Positions 46,074 through 54,766 of a stretch of 64,000 nucleotides of DNA are shown piece by piece. Under the pieces are notes generated by a model. That model was not told where the DNA came from, did no database searches, and was given only the letters and a program-made list of their open reading frames with translations. The translations under genes were made by a program, and so were the position numbers. The stretch's first letter is position 1. The number at the start of each line of letters is the position of its first letter. Source of the stretch: Chromohalobacter moromii (GTDB lineage Bacteria; Pseudomonadota; Gammaproteobacteria; Pseudomonadales; Halomonadaceae); the NCBI RefSeq assembly GCF_023091865.1, contig NZ_JAHXDI010000001.1, forward strand, positions 496,001 through 560,000. Reading direction: 5' to 3'.

Positions 46074-46490
46074 TCAGCGATGCGAGGCCGCCAAGGTTCC
46101 ACCGGCGGCGATGAACAAGCTGCCCGTGGTGCGATTGAAGAGCTTTACGCGGCGTGGACTATGGAACCAGCGACCGATCCCCGACCCCATCGTGGCGTAG
46201 CTCGACATGGTGGTGAGGTCGATGGCCAACCAGGTCAGCGACAGGATCGCGAATTGCGGCAGTTGCGGGGCGCCGAGGTCGATGAAGCCGGGAAACAATG
46301 CGCCGAAGAAGAGCAGGTCCTTGGGGTTGCTGATACCTACTGTAAAACCGCGCCGGAAGAGGGCTCTCGTGCCGGTACGCCCGACGTGCTGTGGGCTTTG
46401 CGCGGCATTGTCCGTCATCGACGCCGTCACCTGTGCGCGCCAGGCCTGAATGCCCAGATAAATCAGATACGCCGCGCTTCCCTCGTCGCG
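46074..46490 (-). pseudogene. LysE/RhtB-family amino-acid exporter, N-terminally truncated remnant
   Basis: The frame encodes the C-terminal two thirds of a LysE/RhtB exporter: AAYLIYLGIQAWRA, then GFTVGISNPKDLLFFGALFPGFI (the NPK loop is diagnostic), then the last two helices. The first ~70 residues, with helices 1-2 and the conserved start, are missing. The sequence upstream (toward 46632) shows no LysE coding in any frame and is instead the leader of the PoxB-like gene. A truncation by rearrangement is the simplest reading; residual translation cannot be excluded. Confidence 0.75.
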
Positions 46491-46566
46491 TCTACACGAT
46501 GACACCTTCATGCAACACCGCCGGGCTTGGAGATCGACCTTCGTCGGGCATAGAGTGGGAGCGGGA

Positions 46567-46600
46567 CGCCACGCATCGGCGTGGCGATCACGTTTACGTG
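46567..46600. promoter_or_regulatory. Adjacent palindromes in the leader of the PoxB-like gene
   Basis: Hairpin CGCCACGC-ATCG-GCGTGGCG (46567-46586) directly followed by CACGT-TT-ACGTG (46589-46600), 33-66 bases before the start codon. Possible operator or mRNA leader structure. Confidence 0.4.
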
Positions 46601-46632
46601 CCTCTCAAGGGCACCGATGCGGAGGGAGTCGC

Positions 46633-48354
46633 ATGAGCAGTCACAGTAACGTGGCCGATATCATCGTCGAGACACTGGCGGACGCGGGCGCCAAGCGCTG
46701 TTACGGCGTCGTCGGCGATACCATCAATCATTTCACCGACGCCATTCGGCGCAGCGATGCCCTGGAATGGGTGCATGTGCGTCATGAAGAAGTCGGCGGC
46801 TTCGCGGCGGGCGGCGAGGCCTACATGACGCGGGAGTTGGCGCTGTGCGCTGGCACTTGCGGCCCCGGCAGCCTGCATTTCGTCAATGGGCTATTCGAGG
46901 CGCATCGCAGTGGCTCACCGGTGGTGCTGATCGCCTCCCAGGTTGCGACCAAAGACACCGGCATCGGCTTTCCGCAGGATGTCGACCCCGCACCCATTTA
47001 TGAGCAGTACAGCGTATTCTGCGAGTCGATCGTCAATCCCGATCAAGCGCGGCGCATGACTGCCCTAGCCGCACAGGCTGCCTTGGCCAACAACGGCGTG
47101 GCGGTGCTCGTCGTGCATGGCGACATATTCACCCAGAAGTCGAGCCAGGACCTGCCGTTTCGCGCGCATCGCTTCGATCCCATCGTACGGCCCAATGCCG
47201 AGGAATTCGTCCCCGCCGTCAAACAGCTCAATAAGGGGGGCAAGATATCCATCTTTGCCGGATTCGGCTGCGAACACGCGCGCAGCGAGGTCATGGCGCT
47301 GGCGGCTAAGCTCAATACCCCGGTGGCTTGGACCTCGCGCGCCAAGGACTTCATCGAACCCGATAACCCCTTCCAAGTAGGTATGACCGGCGTGTTCGGC
47401 TTGGCGGGCGGCTATCACGCCGTGGCCGAATGCGACACGCTTTTATTGCTGGGCTGTAATTTTGCGTGGAGCCAATTCTATCCCGAGAAGGCGACCACCA
47501 TTCAGGTGGATATCGACCCGCAACAGATCGGCAAACGCCACCCGGTGGATATCGGCCTGGTCGGCAGCGTGCGTGATACCTGTCTGGCGCTGGCCAAGAT
47601 GGTCGATGAGCAGACCGACACCCACTGGGTGGATAACTGTCGCAAGCAGTATCTGGAGGCGCTTGAGCATGATGCCCATGAATCCAAGGACGACGCGCTG
47701 ATTCATCCGCAGGCACTGACCCTGGCGCTCGACGAGCAGGGCGCCGACGATGCCATCTTCACGGCGGATGGCGGTAGCCCGATGGTCTGGATGCTGCGTC
47801 ACATTCACGCCAATGGCCAGCGCCGTACGCTTTCTAGCCTGGTCCATGGCACCATGGCCAACGCCTATCCGCAGGCTATCGGCATTCAGAAGGCGTTTCC
47901 CAAGCGGCAAGTCATCGCCATGTGCGGCGACGGCGGCCTGACTATGCTGATGGGCGATCTCCTCACCCTCAAGCAAGAGAAAGTGCCGCTCAAAATCGTC
48001 GTTTATAACAACAGCTCGCTGGGTTTTGTCGAACTCGAACAGAAGGTCGAAGGCCTGCTCGACAGTTATACCGACTTAGAGAATCCCGACTTCGATAAGC
48101 TTGCCCAAGCCATGGGCATCTGGGGCAAACGCGTCGAGGAAGTCCACGAACTCAAGCCCGCGATAACCGAGTGGCTCAATCACGACGGCCCCGCGCTACT
48201 CGACGTCAAGGTCAACCGCATGGAACTCGTCATGCCGCCCAAGGTAGAGGCCGGACAAGTTGCTTCTACCGCGCTCTACTCCACCAAAGCCGTCCTCAAC
48301 GGCCGCATGGAAGACGTCGTCGATCTCGTAAAAAGCAACTTCTTCAAGCGTTAA
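46633..48354 (+). CDS. poxB: Thiamine-diphosphate-dependent pyruvate dehydrogenase (quinone), PoxB-like
   Basis: Probable pyruvate:quinone oxidoreductase producing acetate and CO2. 573 residues, the PoxB length. ThDP N-terminal domain (about 1-165; YGVVGDTINHFTDAIR, with Glu in VRHEEVGGFAAGGEAY), a central FAD-type domain (about 190-330), and a C-terminal ThDP pyrophosphate domain (about 370-540; MCGDGGLTMLMGDLLTLKQ, VVYNNSSLGFVELEQ). Start ATG 46633 has GGAGGGAG upstream; the frame to 46510 is not used. Some relatives are acetolactate synthase-like or sulfoacetaldehyde enzymes; PoxB is favoured by the motifs. Strong terminator downstream. Confidence 0.86.
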   Translation: MSSHSNVADIIVETLADAGAKRCYGVVGDTINHFTDAIRRSDALEWVHVRHEEVGGFAAGGEAYMTRELALCAGTCGPGSLHFVNGLFEAHRSGSPVVLIASQVATKDTGIGFPQDVDPAPIYEQYSVFCESIVNPDQARRMTALAAQAALANNGVAVLVVHGDIFTQKSSQDLPFRAHRFDPIVRPNAEEFVPAVKQLNKGGKISIFAGFGCEHARSEVMALAAKLNTPVAWTSRAKDFIEPDNPFQVGMTGVFGLAGGYHAVAECDTLLLLGCNFAWSQFYPEKATTIQVDIDPQQIGKRHPVDIGLVGSVRDTCLALAKMVDEQTDTHWVDNCRKQYLEALEHDAHESKDDALIHPQALTLALDEQGADDAIFTADGGSPMVWMLRHIHANGQRRTLSSLVHGTMANAYPQAIGIQKAFPKRQVIAMCGDGGLTMLMGDLLTLKQEKVPLKIVVYNNSSLGFVELEQKVEGLLDSYTDLENPDFDKLAQAMGIWGKRVEEVHELKPAITEWLNHDGPALLDVKVNRMELVMPPKVEAGQVASTALYSTKAVLNGRMEDVVDLVKSNFFKR

Positions 48355-48382
48355 ACGAGCGTAGGAGTTAATGCTTACTCTC

Positions 48383-48411
48383 AACCGGGCGCTTTCAAGC
48401 GCCCGGTTTTT
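48383..48411 (+). terminator. Terminator of the PoxB-like gene
   Basis: 11-bp perfect stem AACCGGGCGCT / AGCGCCCGGTT with TTCA loop and a T run. Confidence 0.93.
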
Positions 48412-48521
48412 GATAGTGTGTCAGGTTCCGTGCACAGCGCCGTAGAAGCGCGACTCCGGCATCTGAGTGACGGGCTGGGTGACGGATATCGTGGCCAGCT
48501 TGAGTTAGTAGCGGCATGTCA

Positions 48522-49325
48522 TCAGATCACCTTCTTGCGTAACCAGGCGGCGACAGCTTCACCGGCGATGACGAGAACGATGATCGCGAGCAAAACGGTG
48601 GCGACGGTGGGCCAGGCCAGCGTGTCGATGGCACCTTGGAGAATCACACCAATACCGCCAGCACCCACTAGGCCGAGTACGGTGGATTCGCGCAGGTTGA
48701 TGTCCCAGCGCAAGATACTGACGGCGAAGAAGGTCGGGACTACCTGTGGCACGATGGCATAGAGAATGACCTTGGCGCGTGAGGCGCCGGTCGCTTCCAA
48801 GGCTTCCACCGGGCGGCGATCGATTTCCTCGATGGCCTCGCCCATTAGTTTGCCGAGAAAGCCCAGCGAACGGAACATGATGGCAATGATTCCTGCCAGC
48901 ACGCCTGGCCCGAAGATCGCGACAAACAATAGTGCCCAGATCAGCGTATTCACCGAGCGGCTGGAAACCAGGATGAAGCGTCCCAGCCACAAGGTGAACC
49001 GATTAGGCGTCGTGTTCTGCGCCGAGATATAGGCGATCGGCAGCGACACGAATACCGCCACGAAGGTGGCCAAGGTGGCGATATTGAGTGTTTCGACCAG
49101 CGCCCAGAAAATCGCCCGCCAGTTACTGAATTCCGGTGGCACCATGCGCCGGAACAAGTCACCGATCTGTACCGGCGCATCCCAGACCCAAGGCCAGATG
49201 ACATCCAGAGTTGCTACCGACCAGGTGACTGCCAGTGCTACCACGATGAGGCCGGCGAAACGTTTCCAACGCTGTTGGGGGGTGTAGCGCGACCAGGCGC
49301 GCTCGGCCACGGATGGTTGTGTCAC
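48522..49325 (-). CDS. phnE: Phosphonate-type ABC transporter permease (second PhnE)
   Basis: A 267-residue inner-membrane permease with about six helices. The EAA loop with GEAIEEIDRRPVEALEATGAS matches PhnE. The final helices (VLGLVGAGGIGVILQGAID) carry the family's terminal motif. It begins with GTG overlapping the stop of the preceding permease gene (GTGA). Last gene of the minus-strand operon phnD-phnC-phnE-phnE; the two permeases probably form a heterodimer. Confidence 0.9.
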   Translation of the reverse strand: MTQPSVAERAWSRYTPQQRWKRFAGLIVVALAVTWSVATLDVIWPWVWDAPVQIGDLFRRMVPPEFSNWRAIFWALVETLNIATLATFVAVFVSLPIAYISAQNTTPNRFTLWLGRFILVSSRSVNTLIWALLFVAIFGPGVLAGIIAIMFRSLGFLGKLMGEAIEEIDRRPVEALEATGASRAKVILYAIVPQVVPTFFAVSILRWDINLRESTVLGLVGAGGIGVILQGAIDTLAWPTVATVLLAIIVLVIAGEAVAAWLRKKVI

Positions 49326-50122
49326 CAGATCGCCCTCCTGATACGTCCACTTATGGCCTCGCTGACTAGAATCACGGCGATGATCACCAGCGTGATGGCC
49401 AGTGCGAAGTCATAATCGTAGCGGCCGAAGGCGTTCATCAACGTGGAACCGATACCTCCCGCGCCTACGATACCCACGACTGCTGAAGCACGCAGATTGC
49501 TGTCGAGTTGATAGATCGAGAGCCCTATCTGACGTGGCATGATTTGCGGCAGCACGGCGAATTGCAGCACCGTGAGATAGCGTGTGCCGCTGGCGCGCAA
49601 TGCCTCGACCTGTCCCCAATCGATTTCCTCGATGCGCTCGGCAAGCATCTTGGCGACGAAACCGATCGAGTAAATGGTGAGCGTCAGGATGCCCGCCACC
49701 GGGCCGAAGCCGACTGCCTTGACGAACAGAATGGCGACGATCACCGGATGGAAGCTGCGGGTGATGATAATCAGCGCGCGTCCTATCAGGTAGATTGGTT
49801 TGATGGCGATGTTGCGTGCCGCCATGAATGCGATCGGAACGCTCAGCGCGAGCCCTAGCAAGGTGGCAAGAATGGCGATCTGGAGACTCTCCAGGAAGCC
49901 TTTGATCAACAGATCGTGACGCGAGAAATTGGGGGGAAAGGCACCCGAGAATATACGCGCTGCACGTTCCATGCCTTGGCTGACTCGGGCCCAGTCGAAC
50001 GGGAGTGTAGAGGCTGCCCAACTCAGATAGATGAGCGCGACGACTATCAGCCCCCAGCGTAGCCACGGATTAGCTATAAAGGGCGGCTTTCGCCAAGTGC
50101 GGGATGGAGTGGCGTCGTTCAT
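49322..50122 (-). CDS. phnE: Phosphonate-type ABC transporter permease (first PhnE)
   Basis: A 266-residue permease paralogous to its neighbour: ERIEEIDWGQVEALRASGTRYL in the EAA loop and ASAVVGIVGAGGIGSTLMNAF near the C terminus. Its ATG overlaps the phnC stop (ATGA). About six membrane helices. Confidence 0.9.
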   Translation of the reverse strand: MNDATPSRTWRKPPFIANPWLRWGLIVVALIYLSWAASTLPFDWARVSQGMERAARIFSGAFPPNFSRHDLLIKGFLESLQIAILATLLGLALSVPIAFMAARNIAIKPIYLIGRALIIITRSFHPVIVAILFVKAVGFGPVAGILTLTIYSIGFVAKMLAERIEEIDWGQVEALRASGTRYLTVLQFAVLPQIMPRQIGLSIYQLDSNLRASAVVGIVGAGGIGSTLMNAFGRYDYDFALAITLVIIAVILVSEAISGRIRRAIW

Positions 50123-50910
50123 GAGACCACCGCCTTGGATGTGTCCTGTTCGGCCTGTTGCCGGTCTTCCGCCGGTGTGCCGCTGTAAACGGTATCCATC
50201 GCGGATTGATCGAGGTCCTCGGGCTTGCCATCGAAAATCAGCCGCCCGAAACGCATCCCGACGATGCGCTGCGTATATTCGCGCGCTTCGGCGACATTGT
50301 GAATGTTGATCAGTACCGGCAGTTGCAGCTCCTGTGCGAGTGTCTGCAGCAATTCCATGATTTGACGTGAGCTGACAGGATCGAGCGAGGCGGTGGGTTC
50401 GTCGGCGAGCAGAATTTCCGGATTTTGCATCAGGGCGCGAACCACACCAACGCGTTGGCGCTCTCCACCGGAGAGTTCATCGGCGCGCTTGTTGGCGTAA
50501 TGGGCAATCCCCACGCGTTCCATGAGCGTGTAGGCCCGGTCGATGTCCTCGGTCGGGTATTTGCGTAGCGCGGCGCGCCAGTAGGGGATGTAACCCAGGC
50601 GTCCGCACTGCACGTTCTCCATTACGGTCAAACGATCTACCAAGTTGAAGCCTTGGAAGATCATGCCGATGCGTCGCCGTGCCTTGCGGAGTTCATTGCC
50701 GTGCAAACGGGTCAACTCGGCACCGTTAAGCTCGATACTGCCAGAGGTTGGCTCGACTAGCCGGTTGATGCAGCGTAGCAAGGTACTCTTGCCGGCCCCT
50801 GACGCACCGATGATCGAGACCACCGATTCGTCGGGTACTTCAAGATCCAGCCCCTTCAATACAGGCTCGTCGTGGCCGTAGCGCTTTACGAGCTGTTGGA
50901 TTCGCAACAT
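50119..50910 (-). CDS. phnC: Phosphonate-type ABC transporter ATPase
   Basis: A 263-residue ATP-binding subunit. Walker [14 protein letters not shown] (about residue 34), Q loop in IGMIFQGFNLVDRLTVMENV, ABC signature LSGGERQRVGVVRAL, Walker B ILLADEPTASLD, switch His in VLINIHNVAEA. The AGGAGG site ends six bases before ATG 50910; an ATG at 50916 abuts that site and the frame to 50979 lacks one. The PhnC-like stretch GRLGYIPYWRAALRKYP is present. Confidence 0.93.
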   Translation of the reverse strand: MLRIQQLVKRYGHDEPVLKGLDLEVPDESVVSIIGASGAGKSTLLRCINRLVEPTSGSIELNGAELTRLHGNELRKARRRIGMIFQGFNLVDRLTVMENVQCGRLGYIPYWRAALRKYPTEDIDRAYTLMERVGIAHYANKRADELSGGERQRVGVVRALMQNPEILLADEPTASLDPVSSRQIMELLQTLAQELQLPVLINIHNVAEAREYTQRIVGMRFGRLIFDGKPEDLDQSAMDTVYSGTPAEDRQQAEQDTSKAVVS

Positions 50911-50991
50911 ATCCATCCTCCTCGCCCGAGCTCCTGCGATAGAGCCCGGGCGGTCGGTGTCCACGGAAGTCTGGCACACATCTTGTGCGGT

Positions 50992-52047
50992 TTAGCCATC
51001 CAGGTTGTCGGGGGTGTATTTCACACCGTTGGCTTCCTGGATATCGCGAATGACTTCCCAGTCTTCCTTATATGTCACGGGAACGAACTTGGTAACGCCC
51101 TCGAACTCCTTGCCGAGTTCGGTGCCGCGCATGTCGAAGGTAAAGAACGCTTCCTTGATCTTATCGATCAGCTCGGGCTTCAAGTTGTGGGCGTAGGTGT
51201 AGGCTGTAGTAGGGAATGGCTTGGACTCGTAGATAATCTTGACCTCTTCTGGATCGTAAAGACCGCGATCCGCCATACGGTCGACGACCTCGGAGGCTAC
51301 CGGCGCTGCATCGTAGTCGCCGGCGACCACGCCGAGCATCGATTGATCGTGCGACCCTGAGTAAACCACCTCGTAATCTTCGCCTGGTACGATGCCTTCT
51401 TTCGGGAATAGCGCGCGCGGCGCGAGGTTGCCGGAGTTGGAGGTCGGCGAGGTATGGGCTATACGCTTGCCTTCTAGGTCTTCCATGGTGTCGATGCCGC
51501 TATCCTTGCGCGTGTAAAGCTGCAAGGTATAGCCGAATTCGCCTTCTTCCGAGCCCATGATAGCGAATGGTACGGCCCCGGCGAGATTGACCGCGAAGGG
51601 CGTTGGGCCGGTGGAGAATCCCGCAACGTGAATGCGATCGCTGCGCATGGCTTCTATCTCGGCGGCATTGGACTGCACGGCATAGAAGCGTACGTCCTTG
51701 CCGGTCACCTCGCTGAGATGCTCGATGAACGGGTCCCAGATATCGGCATAGATGGCCGGATCCTCGACTGGGGTGTAGGCGAAGATCAGCGTCTCGGGGT
51801 CGATGTACTTGCTGGGGTCGCTTGGCGCATCGGCGACCAGATCGCCGTCGGCATCGCAGTAGATCGAGGCCAGCTCACCTCGCTGCGAGCAGTCTTCGGC
51901 AGCCTGAACCGTGAGTGGAAGGGCCGCTAATAGTGCCGTTGCCAAAAGATTGCGCGGGCGCTGTATGCCACGGAACAAGACAGAAAAGGCATTGTTGGAA
52001 GTGTTGAATGGCGCGTATGCGGGCGCCTGAAAAGCATCGTGGGTCAT
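50992..52047 (-). CDS. phnD: Phosphonate/phosphate-ester-type periplasmic binding protein (PhnD-like)
   Basis: A 351-residue exported solute-binding protein. The hydrophobic segment LLATALLAALPLTVQAAEDC follows a 33-residue polar/basic start, giving an unusually long signal peptide. The mature part has the PhnD motifs LIFAYTPVEDPAIYADIWDP, VAGFSTGPTPFAVNLAGAVPFA and IAHTSPTSNSGNLAPRALFP (the ligand-contacting Ser/Thr loop). AAGGAG precedes ATG 52047. First gene of the importer operon. No C-P lyase or phosphonatase gene lies nearby, so the ligand may be another organophosphorus compound. Confidence 0.9.
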   Translation of the reverse strand: MTHDAFQAPAYAPFNTSNNAFSVLFRGIQRPRNLLATALLAALPLTVQAAEDCSQRGELASIYCDADGDLVADAPSDPSKYIDPETLIFAYTPVEDPAIYADIWDPFIEHLSEVTGKDVRFYAVQSNAAEIEAMRSDRIHVAGFSTGPTPFAVNLAGAVPFAIMGSEEGEFGYTLQLYTRKDSGIDTMEDLEGKRIAHTSPTSNSGNLAPRALFPKEGIVPGEDYEVVYSGSHDQSMLGVVAGDYDAAPVASEVVDRMADRGLYDPEEVKIIYESKPFPTTAYTYAHNLKPELIDKIKEAFFTFDMRGTELGKEFEGVTKFVPVTYKEDWEVIRDIQEANGVKYTPDNLDG

Positions 52048-52245
52048 GGCGTGGACTCCTTGTATCCCTGACTCTGATTGTTCGTGTGGGATTATCTGGA
52101 GGCTAGACTAGCTAAATTGGTATTTACAACAAAAATGCAGCATTGTTCGCCAATAGTCGCAATACAATGTGGTAAAACAAAGATTAAAGTGTGGGAAATA
52201 GCGACCCAGGTAGCCTTGCTAAATGTGTTAAGGAGTCTTAGCGTC
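52048..52245. promoter_or_regulatory. phnD / DeoR divergent control region
   Basis: 198 bases, clearly more A/T-rich than the surroundings, holding the promoters of the importer operon and of the DeoR-HAD pair. I see several ATTTA/TTGT boxes but no dependable -35/-10 pair and no convincing Pho box. DeoR binding here is inference. Confidence 0.4.
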
Positions 52246-53082
52246 ATGAGCCGCAAGCCGCGCAAGGACGAACGTCATGCTCAGATCCTCGAGGTTCTGC
52301 GCTATACACCCCACGTGCGCATTGCGACGCTTGCCTCGCGCTTTGGGGTGACCGCCGAGACGATACGCCGCGATCTGGATGCACTCAGCGACCAGGAGTT
52401 ACTCGACCGTGCCCATGGTGGCGCCGTGGCGCGCCCGATGGGGATTCAGCCGCCCATCGATGAGCGCGAGCAAGCGACGGTCGACGAGCGGCGGGCTATT
52501 GCTCATACCGCTGCCCGGCTGCTGGAACCCGGTCAGGTCGTGATGATCGACGCCGGCTCCACGACCACTCAGCTTGCTTGGCAGTTGGCGGCCAACGGAC
52601 AAGCGCTGACCATCATCACCAACAGCTACCCCGTAGCGCGCGCGATGGCGTCTTCGGCGTCTCGACTGATCTTGTGCCCCGGCGACTTCAATGCCCGTGA
52701 AGGCGGTGTTTTCGGGCAGGACACGACCGACTATCTGACCCGTTTTCACGCCAACATCGCTTTCATCGGCGCCAGCGGTTTGACGCAAGAAGGCATTCTC
52801 GACGTCAACCGTGACGCTGCTTGGGTCAAGCGCACGCTGATTTCGCGCAGCGAAAGGACCTACCTACTCGTCGACCACACCAAATTCGCCCAGACCGTAC
52901 TCGAGCGAGTGGCGCCGCTGAGCGTACTCGATGGCATCGTCACCGACCGAGCGCCATCCGATGCCATGACGCAGCGCTTGGAACGTGCCGGCGTCGCCCT
53001 ACATATCGCCACTCTCGAGGCTATCGACAGCGCGCTATCGGCGCGTGCCTCGGACACTACTGCCCGCGAGGATACCGCATGA
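52246..53082 (+). CDS. DeoR-family transcriptional regulator
   Basis: A 278-residue regulator. N-terminal HTH (about 10-65; VRIATLASRFGVTAETIRRDLDAL), then a DeoR sugar-phosphate sensor domain (about 80-250; MIDAGSTTTQLAWQL and the conserved KRTLISRSERTYLLVDHTKF). Start ATG 52246 with AAGGAG upstream; the frame open to 52078 runs through the A/T-rich promoter zone and is rejected. The stop overlaps the HAD gene start (ATGA). DeoR regulators typically sense phosphorylated sugars, which fits a phosphate-ester import function for the divergent operon. Confidence 0.9.
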   Translation: MSRKPRKDERHAQILEVLRYTPHVRIATLASRFGVTAETIRRDLDALSDQELLDRAHGGAVARPMGIQPPIDEREQATVDERRAIAHTAARLLEPGQVVMIDAGSTTTQLAWQLAANGQALTIITNSYPVARAMASSASRLILCPGDFNAREGGVFGQDTTDYLTRFHANIAFIGASGLTQEGILDVNRDAAWVKRTLISRSERTYLLVDHTKFAQTVLERVAPLSVLDGIVTDRAPSDAMTQRLERAGVALHIATLEAIDSALSARASDTTAREDTA

Positions 53083-53882
53083 GCGCTCCCCAGCCGTTGC
53101 AATGTGCGCCACGTGAGACGTTGGCCAGTGTGTCGGTGGTGCTGACCGATGTCGATGATACCTTGACTCGCCATGGTCGCCTTGCGAGTACAACGCTGGC
53201 TGCACTGGAGCGACTCGATGCTGCCGGTATTACGGTGATTCCGGTCACCGGCGGTTGCGCTGGCTGGTGCGATCATCTCGTTCGCGCCTGGCCGGTCGCG
53301 GCAGTCATCGGCGAAAGCGGTGCCTTCCGGTTTCGGCGCACGCAGTCGGGTGGACTGGACATTCACAGCGTGCGACCGCTGACAGCACTGCATAAAGAAC
53401 AGTACCAACTGCTAGCGATTGCCGAGCAAGCGATGCGCGCCGTACCCGGATCCCGATTGGCCGCCGACCAGCGTTACCGCCTGGCCGATGTGGCTGTCGA
53501 CCATGGACAAGATGTAGCGCCCCTTGATGATGACGCAATTGCACGTCTAATCGCGGCTTTTCATGACGCTGGTGCTAGTGCTCGAGCCAGTTCGATTCAC
53601 GTCAATGCCTGGTTCGGCGATCATGATAAGGCCACCATGGCGGATTGGGTGCTTGAGCATGATCTTGGCCTTCGTCCCGAAGAACGCCGAGATCGTGTTT
53701 TGTTCATCGGTGATGCGCCCAATGATGCGTCTCTTTTCCAGCGCCACTCGCTGAGCGTGGGCGTTGCCAACATAGTCACGCGCCTCGATCAATTGCCTCG
53801 GCCCCCACGCTGGCTATGTAATGCCAGCCATGGCGACGGCTTCGTGGAAATGGCGGAGGCGCTGCTAGCCGCCAGAGCGTGA
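53079..53882 (+). CDS. HAD-IIB family phosphatase (mannosyl-3-phosphoglycerate phosphatase-like)
   Basis: A 267-residue HAD hydrolase. Motif I VVLTDVDDTLTRHG (Asp nucleophile near residue 24), motif II PVTGGCAGWC, a C2B-type cap, motif III Lys near DKATMADWVL, motif IV LFIGDAPNDASLF. Overlaps the DeoR gene by four bases. It probably dephosphorylates the compound sensed by DeoR and imported by PhnDCEE. The exact substrate cannot be read from sequence. Confidence 0.87.
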   Translation: MSAPQPLQCAPRETLASVSVVLTDVDDTLTRHGRLASTTLAALERLDAAGITVIPVTGGCAGWCDHLVRAWPVAAVIGESGAFRFRRTQSGGLDIHSVRPLTALHKEQYQLLAIAEQAMRAVPGSRLAADQRYRLADVAVDHGQDVAPLDDDAIARLIAAFHDAGASARASSIHVNAWFGDHDKATMADWVLEHDLGLRPEERRDRVLFIGDAPNDASLFQRHSLSVGVANIVTRLDQLPRPPRWLCNASHGDGFVEMAEALLAARA

Positions 53883-53911
53883 ACAAGCGCTAACACGAGG
53901 GAGGGGGACGG

Positions 53912-54721
53912 ATGATGTTACCGGGGTTTCTGTGTGCAACATGCGGGGTGCAATATCCCGCGAGCGAGGCGCCGCCGTCGCGGTGTCCGGTATGCGAGGA
54001 CGAGCGGCAGTACGTGCCGGCATCGGGCCAGCAGTGGACGACGCCTACGGCGCTGGCGGCGGGGCATACCAATACCTTTCGCGAGATGGCGCCGGGTCTA
54101 CTGGCGCTGGGCACGGTGCCGAAATTCGCCATTGGCCAGCGGGCGTTCTTACTGCGCACGCCCCACGGCAATGTGTTGTGGGATTGCCTTAGCCTGCTGG
54201 ATGCGGCGACGGTCACGTTGATCGAGGCGCTGGGCGGGCTAAAGGCCATCGTCATTTCGCACCCACATTACTACGCCACCATGGCGAGCTGGGGCCGTGC
54301 GTTTAAGTGCCCAGTATATGCGCATGCAGCGGATCGCGAATGGATCATGGTGCCTGATGAAGCGCTCACTCCGTGGGAGGGCGAGACGCTGGAGGTGCTG
54401 CCCGGAGTGACGGTGCACCGTTTGGGCGGGCATTTCCCCGGCGCCAGCGTGCTGCATTGGGAAGCGCGCGGTACATTGTTGACCGGAGACACGCTGCTAG
54501 TCACGCCGGATCGCATGGCGTCGTTCATGTGGTCGTACCCCAACAATATTCCGTTGCCTGCCGACGAGGTGACACGCATCGGCGAGCGTTTGCATGCACT
54601 GGAATTCGAGACCGCCTACGCGGCATTCTGGGGCAGCGAGATCACCACCGATGCCAGCGCCGTGGTGGCGCTGTCGGTAGCGCGTCATTGCCAGGCATTG
54701 AAAGTGCCTCGGGCGAAGTGA
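53912..54721 (+). CDS. Rubredoxin-like zinc ribbon plus metallo-beta-lactamase-fold protein
   Basis: A 269-residue protein. N-terminal Cys4 ribbon LCATCG...SRCPVCED (about 8-32), then an MBL-fold domain. The canonical HxHxDH motif is degenerate (ISHPHYYATM, lacking the Asp-His), while GGHFPGAS and GDTLLVTPD keep the later His and Asp. Hydrolase activity through a normal two-metal site is therefore doubtful. ATG 53912 or 53915; GGGAGGGGG upstream. Followed after 45 bases by a GST gene and probably co-transcribed. Confidence 0.82.
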   Translation: MMLPGFLCATCGVQYPASEAPPSRCPVCEDERQYVPASGQQWTTPTALAAGHTNTFREMAPGLLALGTVPKFAIGQRAFLLRTPHGNVLWDCLSLLDAATVTLIEALGGLKAIVISHPHYYATMASWGRAFKCPVYAHAADREWIMVPDEALTPWEGETLEVLPGVTVHRLGGHFPGASVLHWEARGTLLTGDTLLVTPDRMASFMWSYPNNIPLPADEVTRIGERLHALEFETAYAAFWGSEITTDASAVVALSVARHCQALKVPRAK

Positions 54722-54766
54722 GCGCACACCTTTAAAACCCAATAGGACAATCATGGAGCGCATGAC

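Noticed and set aside
46510-46632. Extension of the PoxB-like frame upstream of ATG 46633
   Set aside because: The region holds palindromes and a purine-rich ribosome site right before 46633; the ThDP fold begins there.
48522-52047. Calling the ABC importer part of a C-P lyase phosphonate pathway
   Set aside because: No phnG-M, phnX or phnW genes lie nearby; only the transporter family is supported.
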